From Phycisphaerales bacterium UBA4658 (GTDB lineage: Bacteria; Planctomycetota; Phycisphaerae; Phycisphaerales; UBA1924): a DNA stretch of 8,752 nt. Shown piece after piece: positions 4,605 through 8,752 of this stretch. The DNA is taken from NCBI GenBank assembly GCA_002405485.1, contig DHLW01000151.1, forward strand, positions 1-8,752, written 5' to 3'. The notes under the pieces are model-generated. The model had not been told where the DNA came from, did no database searches, and saw only the letters and a list, made by a program, of their open reading frames with translations. The translations under genes and the position numbers were made by a program. Position 1 is the first letter of the stretch; every line of letters begins with the position of its first letter.

Positions 4605-7382
4605 ATGAGCAGACTGCCCAAGATCGCGCAGGTCTTTGAGCTTGTGAGCCGGCTGCCCAAGAGCGCACAGTCCGCGGCGCTTCAGGACGCGTGCGGGAGC
4701 GATCTCGCGTTGCTCGCCGAGGTGCGGCGTCTGCTCGACATCGCCTGCGAAGGGCACGCCACCATCGTCGGAGGCGTGTCGGATGAGGCCAATCTCCTCA
4801 TCGGCAAGTTCAAGCTGCTCCGGACCCTCGGGGAGGGCGGGTTCGGCGTGGTGTATCTGGGCGAGCGCATCGAGCCGCCATTCCATCGGGCCGCGATCAA
4901 GGTGCTCCGAAGCGACCGCGACTCCAGCGCCGACATCCTCCGCTTCCAGCAGGAGGCCGAGCTGCTCACCACGTTCAGTCATCCGAACATCGCTCGGCTG
5001 CTGGATGTCGGAGAGACCGAGACCGGTCGCCCGTATCTCGCGATGGAGTACATCGACGGTCGGCCGATCAAGGAGTTCTGCGACAGGAACAACCTCACTG
5101 TCGAGGAGCGCCTGGAGCTCTTTGCGCCCATCTGCGAGGCGATGCAGCACGCGCACGCCCACGGCGTGATTCACCGCGACCTCAAGCCCGCGAACATCCT
5201 CGTCGCCGAGGTTCCGCTGTCAGGAGATGACGCCAAAAAGGTCCGTCGCATCGCCAAGGTGATCGACTTCGGCGTCGCCAAGGTCCTCCGGGGCCCGACC
5301 TCGGCGCAGCGTGATCGCACGATCGGCGGCTGGGTCGGCTCCATCGAGTACATGAGCCCCGAGCAGGTTGAAGGTCGCGCCGGCGACCTCGGCCCCGCGA
5401 CGGATGTGTACGGGCTCGGCGCCGTGCTCTATGAGCTGCTCGTCGGGCGCCCCCCGTTCACCATCGAGGAACTGAAGTGGCGCGGCGACAAGGAAGTCCT
5501 CCGCGTCTTGCGCGAGGAAGAACGCCCCAAACCCAGCACGCGCCTGCACAGCGATGGCGACCGCATCGGCGAGATCGCCGCATCACGCAAGACCAATCCT
5601 GACCAGCTCTCCAGGACTCTGCGCAAGCGGTTCCTGGATCAGATCGTTGCCAAGGCCATGCGCGTCCGCCAGGAAGATCGCTACGCCAACGCGGGCATGC
5701 TCAGAGACGACATCCAGGCGTTCCTCGATGATCGCCCGCTGCGATGCATGTCGGACTACTGGTGGTACGAGATCCGCCGCGTCGTTCGTCGGCATCGCGC
5801 GCCGTTCGCCGTCGCCGCGGCGATCGTGATCACGCTCTCGGGATCGCTCGTGGTCATGAGCTCGCTTTGGCGGCGGGCACGAGCCGCCGAGGAACTGGCG
5901 AACCTCCAGACCCAGCGGGTGTCCGACTCACTCGAGCAGACCCAGACGCTGCTGAACACGGTTCTCATGACCAGCGCGTCGTCGCTCATCCGGGCGGACG
6001 GATCACCGGAGATCCGGAGCGACATGACCGTCGGGGAGTACCTCGACCTGCTCCGGAGCAGGATCGACTCCGCCGACCTGACCCCGCGGACCCGGGCCGA
6101 TGCTCTTGAAGCGCTGGCGCGAACGCACCGCTGGCTGGGCAACATCGATCAGGCCATGGAGACGATCACCGAGTCGGTCAAGGTTCGCAGGCCGCTGCTC
6201 GAACCCGAGAGTCTCGAACTCGCCGAGGCCCTGCAATCTGTCGTCGAGACGTTCCTGCGCGGGCATGCCAGCAGCAGGAGTCACCAGCAAGCAGCCGAAG
6301 CCGCCGGGAACGAGGCGCTGGCGATTCGAGAGAAACGGCTCGGTGCTGAGGACCCACTGACCGTCCGCACGCGCATCGATCTGGAGTGGGTTCGCGCGGC
6401 GCCGAGCCAGGGTCACCTCAGTCTCTTCGACCCGAATGTGCTGGCCCTTGCACTCTTGTACTGCGGCGACAAGACGCCGGTGGCCGATGCCCAGTCGCAG
6501 GTGCGGGAGGTTGTTCAGCACGTCGACCAGCTCTGGATCGCCAATCGCCGGGAAGAGGCGGTTCGGGCCATCGGAGACTTCCTCCGTCGCACCTGCCCGA
6601 GACTGGACAATGAGGGCCGCGACCGCAAGGCCGCCATCGTGCTCGGAATCGCCCAGGGCATCCGCTGGCGGTCGCCCTTTCGCGGAGCGGCCATGGCGAC
6701 GCTCGACGCCGCCGTCCGCAGCGCCGAAGAGATCCACGGCTTGGACAGCCCGCGGGCCTTCATGGCTGGGTACATGCGCGGGGATGAGATGCTGGATCGC
6801 GGCGAGTTCGCCGACGCGATCGCGTATCTCCAGCCACTGCTCGAACGAGCGTCACGCGTGCGGGGATCGAATCACGCCGACGCCGTGGACTGTCGCACGC
6901 TGATCCTGGTGTGCACTGTCGCCGAGCGTGGCTTGGAGGCATCGGGGGCCAACCTGAGCGACCCCGCCCTGCTCAACCTGATTGCCTGGCGGATCTGCCA
7001 GTTCCACGGTCGAACCAGGGCTCAGTACCAGCACGCGCTCGCCGCAGCCGAGCGGGCGATCCGAATCGCGCCCGAGAACTCCGCGGTCATGCACACGCTT
7101 GGGGTCTGCCAGATGCGGCTGGGCATGCTGGCCGAGGCCGAGAGCAGTCTCAATACGTCGCTCGAGCTGCGGCGTTCCAAGGGGCTCGCGCCGACGTACG
7201 AAGACCACGGCTATCTGGCCATTCTGCACGGGCTCAAGGGGCAGCCCACCAAGGCCGCCGAGCACCTGCAGGAGCTCAGGACGATCGCCGCCGCACCGAA
7301 CGCCGACCTCGGCGCGGTCCGGTTGGTGCTCACCGTGGACGAAGAGCTCGCACGCATCAGAGATCCAGGGGCCCGGCCATGA
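4605..7382 (+). CDS. Transmembrane Ser/Thr protein kinase with C-terminal TPR region
   Basis: A 925-residue PknB/Hanks-type kinase. Residues 1-50 form a short helical module ending 'LLAEVRRLLDIA', common before planctomycete and acidobacterial kinases. The kinase domain (about 67-375) is complete: glycine loop GEGGFGVV (76-83), ATP lysine K99, helix-C glutamate E117, catalytic loop HRDLKPAN (190-197), DFG (221-223), activation segment GSIEYMSPEQ (245-254) and D267 in 'TDVYGLG'. It is therefore expected to be active. A single membrane helix spans about 399-421, followed by a short predicted coiled coil (about 424-450). The C-terminal half is mainly helical: TPR-like repeats are visible near 495-530, 720-750 and 805-860, with a less clear region between. 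Such repeats usually bind protein partners and may sense a signal. The stop overlaps the start of the sigma gene (ATGA), indicating translational coupling. The substrate is inferred, not shown, to be that sigma factor. Confidence 0.95.
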   Translation: MSRLPKIAQVFELVSRLPKSAQSAALQDACGSDLALLAEVRRLLDIACEGHATIVGGVSDEANLLIGKFKLLRTLGEGGFGVVYLGERIEPPFHRAAIKVLRSDRDSSADILRFQQEAELLTTFSHPNIARLLDVGETETGRPYLAMEYIDGRPIKEFCDRNNLTVEERLELFAPICEAMQHAHAHGVIHRDLKPANILVAEVPLSGDDAKKVRRIAKVIDFGVAKVLRGPTSAQRDRTIGGWVGSIEYMSPEQVEGRAGDLGPATDVYGLGAVLYELLVGRPPFTIEELKWRGDKEVLRVLREEERPKPSTRLHSDGDRIGEIAASRKTNPDQLSRTLRKRFLDQIVAKAMRVRQEDRYANAGMLRDDIQAFLDDRPLRCMSDYWWYEIRRVVRRHRAPFAVAAAIVITLSGSLVVMSSLWRRARAAEELANLQTQRVSDSLEQTQTLLNTVLMTSASSLIRADGSPEIRSDMTVGEYLDLLRSRIDSADLTPRTRADALEALARTHRWLGNIDQAMETITESVKVRRPLLEPESLELAEALQSVVETFLRGHASSRSHQQAAEAAGNEALAIREKRLGAEDPLTVRTRIDLEWVRAAPSQGHLSLFDPNVLALALLYCGDKTPVADAQSQVREVVQHVDQLWIANRREEAVRAIGDFLRRTCPRLDNEGRDRKAAIVLGIAQGIRWRSPFRGAAMATLDAAVRSAEEIHGLDSPRAFMAGYMRGDEMLDRGEFADAIAYLQPLLERASRVRGSNHADAVDCRTLILVCTVAERGLEASGANLSDPALLNLIAWRICQFHGRTRAQYQHALAAAERAIRIAPENSAVMHTLGVCQMRLGMLAEAESSLNTSLELRRSKGLAPTYEDHGYLAILHGLKGQPTKAAEHLQELRTIAAAPNADLGAVRLVLTVDEELARIRDPGARP

Positions 7383-7960
7383 GCCGCGACCACGTCGAGC
7401 ACGAGCGGGCCCTGATCGCGCGAGTCCAGGCCGGTGATCAGGACGCCCTGCGTGAGTTGTTCGCGATCATCTACGGCGAGCTTCGGGCCGCGGCCCAGCA
7501 CAGGCTCGGGGACCGGGCCTCGAGTTGGACGCTGCAGGCGACCGCGCTCGCCAATGAGGCCTTCATCCGGATGCAGGCTGCGCCGATCGTCGGTCTGGCA
7601 AGCAGGCAGCACCTGCTGAACATCGCCGCCGAGGTGGTCGATCGCGTGATCGTCGATCACATCCGCGCCAAGTCAGCCTTGAAGCGCGGCGGGGGAAAGA
7701 TGCGCGTCCCGCTGGACGCGCTCTCCGTCCCTGCCGTGCAGACGTTCGGGTTCGATCGCTTCGAGGCGCTCTCTCGTGCGCTCGCCGAGCTGCAGACCAC
7801 GCTGCCGGAGTACGCCGAGGTCGCTCGCCTGCGACTCATCCTGGGGCTCTCGGTCGACGAGACCGCCGAGACCACGGGCCGCACCGCCAACTCGATCAAG
7901 CACATGTCACGGTTCGTCGCCGCGTGGCTGAGGCAGCGCGTCGACGAACCGTCCGCGTGA
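7379..7960 (+). CDS. ECF-type RNA polymerase sigma factor (TIGR02999-like)
   Basis: A 193-residue sigma-70 family factor with only regions 2 and 4. Region 2 (about 12-98) has the pattern 'GELR..A..RL' then 'WTLQATALANEAFIRM', and 'VIVDHIRAKSALKRGGGKMRVPLD', matching the planctomycete/acidobacterial family I know as TIGR02999 (Sig-70_X6). Region 4 (about 127-188) carries the helix-turn-helix 'LILGLSVDETAETTGRTANSIK'. The start ATG at 7379 overlaps the kinase stop by four bases, with AGGGG (7367-7371) 7 nt before it. The frame is open far upstream, but that is an overlap shadow inside the kinase gene. The acidic residues usual in region 2.2 of ECF factors (DAED-like) are absent. The aligned stretch is Q53-A54-T55-A56, which fits control by threonine phosphorylation from the coupled kinase (inference). 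No anti-sigma gene is nearby. Confidence 0.92.
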   Translation: MSRDHVEHERALIARVQAGDQDALRELFAIIYGELRAAAQHRLGDRASSWTLQATALANEAFIRMQAAPIVGLASRQHLLNIAAEVVDRVIVDHIRAKSALKRGGGKMRVPLDALSVPAVQTFGFDRFEALSRALAELQTTLPEYAEVARLRLILGLSVDETAETTGRTANSIKHMSRFVAAWLRQRVDEPSA

Positions 7961-7961
7961 G

Positions 7962-7997
7962 CCGATCCTTGCGACGGAGCGTCCGCGCAAGGATCGG
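7962..7997. terminator. Bidirectional hairpin between sigma gene and infC
   Basis: A perfect 12-bp inverted repeat, CCGATCCTTGCG (7962-7973) and CGCAAGGATCGG (7986-7997), fills the 40-base gap between the convergent stops. After one bulged A (7974) it continues with a further 4 bp (CGGA/TCCG) and a GCG loop. No T-run follows on either strand, so it is either a non-canonical or Rho-assisted bidirectional terminator or a 3'-end stabilising structure. Confidence 0.65.
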
Positions 7998-8000
7998 GCA

Positions 8001-8738
8001 TCATGTCGTCGCCAGCGCGCCGTCCGTATCGTCGTCATCATCGTCGTCGTCGTCCGGCTCCTGCGTCTCGGCCGCAGCCAGCGCCTTGCTGGCCTCGTCC
8101 TCGTGGGCCTTGAGCGCGGCTTCCTCGGAGATGCCTTCCTTCTCGGCCTTCTCCTTGGCGAGCTTCCGCTTGAGCGCCTCGACCTTGGCCTTGTCCGGGG
8201 CGAGGATGATGCTGGCCTGCTTGCCCATCCAGCGCGGGGTCTGCTCGACCTTGGCGATGTCCAGCACCTGGTCGCGCACCTTGGCGAGGTTGAGCAGCCC
8301 GATGTCCCGGTGCGCGATCTCGCGACCGCGGAACTTCTGCGTGACCATCACCTTGTGCCCGGCCATCAGGAACCGCCGGATCTGGTCGATGCGGATCTGC
8401 ACGTCGTGCGGGTCGATCTTCACCGACCGCCCGAGGCGGACCTCCTTCATCTCCGTCGCCTTGCTCGCCGCGTTGTTCTTCCGCTCCTTCTTCCCCAGTT
8501 CGTACTTGTACTTCCCGTAGTCCATGATCTTGCAGACCGGCGGGCGCGCATCGGGCGAGATCTCCACGAGATCCAGACCGGCCTCGTCGGCCATGCGGAT
8601 CGCCTCGGACGTCTCGATCACGCCCAGCATCTCCTCGTTCGGACCGATCACGCGGATCGGGGAGATGCGGATCATGTGGTTCACGCGGGTCCGTCGGACC
8701 TGGTTGTCACGCTGGAAGGAGGGGCGGGGCGGGGGGAT
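8001..8738 (-). CDS. infC: Translation initiation factor IF-3, probable AUC start
   Basis: IF-3 binds the 30S subunit, prevents premature joining of 50S and checks the start codon and initiator tRNA. The N-domain carries 'RVNHMIRISPIRVIG' (18-32) and the signature 'ARPPVCKIMDYGKYKYE' (64-80). A Lys-rich linker follows. The C-domain starts 'EMKEVRLGRSVKIDPHD' (96-112) and contains 'KVMVTQKFRGREIAH' (129-143). About 60 extra residues follow the normal end: a charged helical stretch, then nine consecutive Asp and a short tail. Start: upstream of the first canonical codon (GTG at 8684) the frame stays open to a TGA at 8744-8742, and this stretch encodes IF-3-like sequence (FQRDNQVRRTRVN). It contains no ATG, GTG, TTG or CTG. 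An ATC at 8738-8736 lies 8 nt after AGGAG, giving 245 residues; a GTG start would give 227. No ribosomal protein gene (rpmI, rplT) follows. Confidence 0.9.
   Translation of the reverse strand: MPPPRPSFQRDNQVRRTRVNHMIRISPIRVIGPNEEMLGVIETSEAIRMADEAGLDLVEISPDARPPVCKIMDYGKYKYELGKKERKNNAASKATEMKEVRLGRSVKIDPHDVQIRIDQIRRFLMAGHKVMVTQKFRGREIAHRDIGLLNLAKVRDQVLDIAKVEQTPRWMGKQASIILAPDKAKVEALKRKLAKEKAEKEGISEEAALKAHEDEASKALAAAETQEPDDDDDDDDDTDGALATT
8028..8054 (-). repeat. (GAY)9 trinucleotide tract encoding poly-Asp in IF-3
   Basis: Nine consecutive aspartate codons (GAC and GAT mixed) near the 3' end of infC. It is in frame and stays within the acidic C-terminal extension. Slippage here would change the number of Asp residues without breaking the frame. 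Confidence 0.85.
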
Positions 8739-8746
8739 GGTTCAGA

Positions 8747-8751
8747 CTCCT
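8747..8751 (-). promoter_or_regulatory. Ribosome-binding site that decides the infC start
   Basis: On the minus strand this is AGGAG, 8 nt before an in-frame ATC (8738-8736). No comparable site precedes the GTG at 8684 or the ATG at 8675. It is the main sequence evidence that translation of IF-3 begins at a non-canonical AUC. Confidence 0.6.
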
Positions 8752-8752
8752 G

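Noticed and set aside
3253..4608. A 451-codon plus-strand open frame antisense to both minus-strand secreted genes
   Set aside because: It is Arg/Pro/Ala/His-rich with no domain, crosses two well-supported genes that have signal peptides and ribosome-binding sites, and overlaps the kinase start. It is a high-GC shadow frame.
4605..5730. Possibility that the kinase is a pseudokinase
   Set aside because: The glycine loop, K99, E117, HRD, DFG and SPE motifs are all intact.
6911..7378. N-terminal extension of the sigma factor into the kinase gene
   Set aside because: The extension is Arg/Ala-rich shadow sequence in another frame of the kinase; the ATGA overlap with a ribosome-binding site at 7367-7371 gives a normal-length sigma factor.
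1..8752. Mobile element, prophage, CRISPR, tRNA or rRNA
   Set aside because: No transposase or integrase sequence, terminal repeats, spaced direct repeats, tRNA-like cloverleaf or rRNA-like sequence was noticed on either strand by eye.

Overview
The window reads as chromosomal DNA of a high-GC planctomycete, most likely of the Phycisphaerae/Phycisphaerales type. This is inferred from three lineage-typical features. Two secreted proteins end in dockerin-like modules terminating in Gly-Cys. One Calx-beta protein has an N-terminal LEPR-like motif. A TPR-bearing Ser/Thr kinase is translationally coupled to an ECF sigma factor of the type common in planctomycetes. No insertion sequence, integrase, CRISPR array, tRNA or rRNA is visible, so this looks like ordinary chromosome rather than an island.

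Layout: (1) 2-1294 (+), the 3' part of a secreted protein with repeat-like beta segments and a GC-type dockerin tail, followed by a strong terminator-like hairpin (1339-1365). (2) 1497-2639 (+), a protein made almost entirely of three Calx-beta domains, with a hairpin spanning its stop codon. (3) 2847-3110 (+), a 7Fe ferredoxin (fdxA), preceded by an unusual cluster of ATGCCG repeats. (4) 3139-3756 (-), a small secreted protein with a second GC-type dockerin tail, convergent with fdxA. (5) 3829-4467 (-), an unrecognised secreted protein rich in Trp and Cys. (6) 4605-7382 (+), a transmembrane Ser/Thr kinase, divergent from gene 5, whose stop overlaps (ATGA) the start of (7) 7379-7960 (+), an ECF-type sigma factor. 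(8) 8001-8738 (-), translation initiation factor IF-3 (infC), convergent with the sigma gene across a near-perfect hairpin. No gene-free stretch exceeds about 210 bases.

The clearest functional unit is genes 6-7: a membrane kinase that probably controls its own sigma factor, since the sigma lacks the acidic region-2.2 residues of ordinary ECF factors and has a threonine there. The other genes look monocistronic, and the two dockerin-tailed proteins plus the Calx-beta protein belong to the cell-surface or secreted repertoire. The most unusual single observation is at infC: the only start codon with a good ribosome-binding site, and the only one preserving the full conserved N-terminus, is AUC. 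This fits the known habit of IF-3 genes of using a start codon that IF-3 itself discriminates against.
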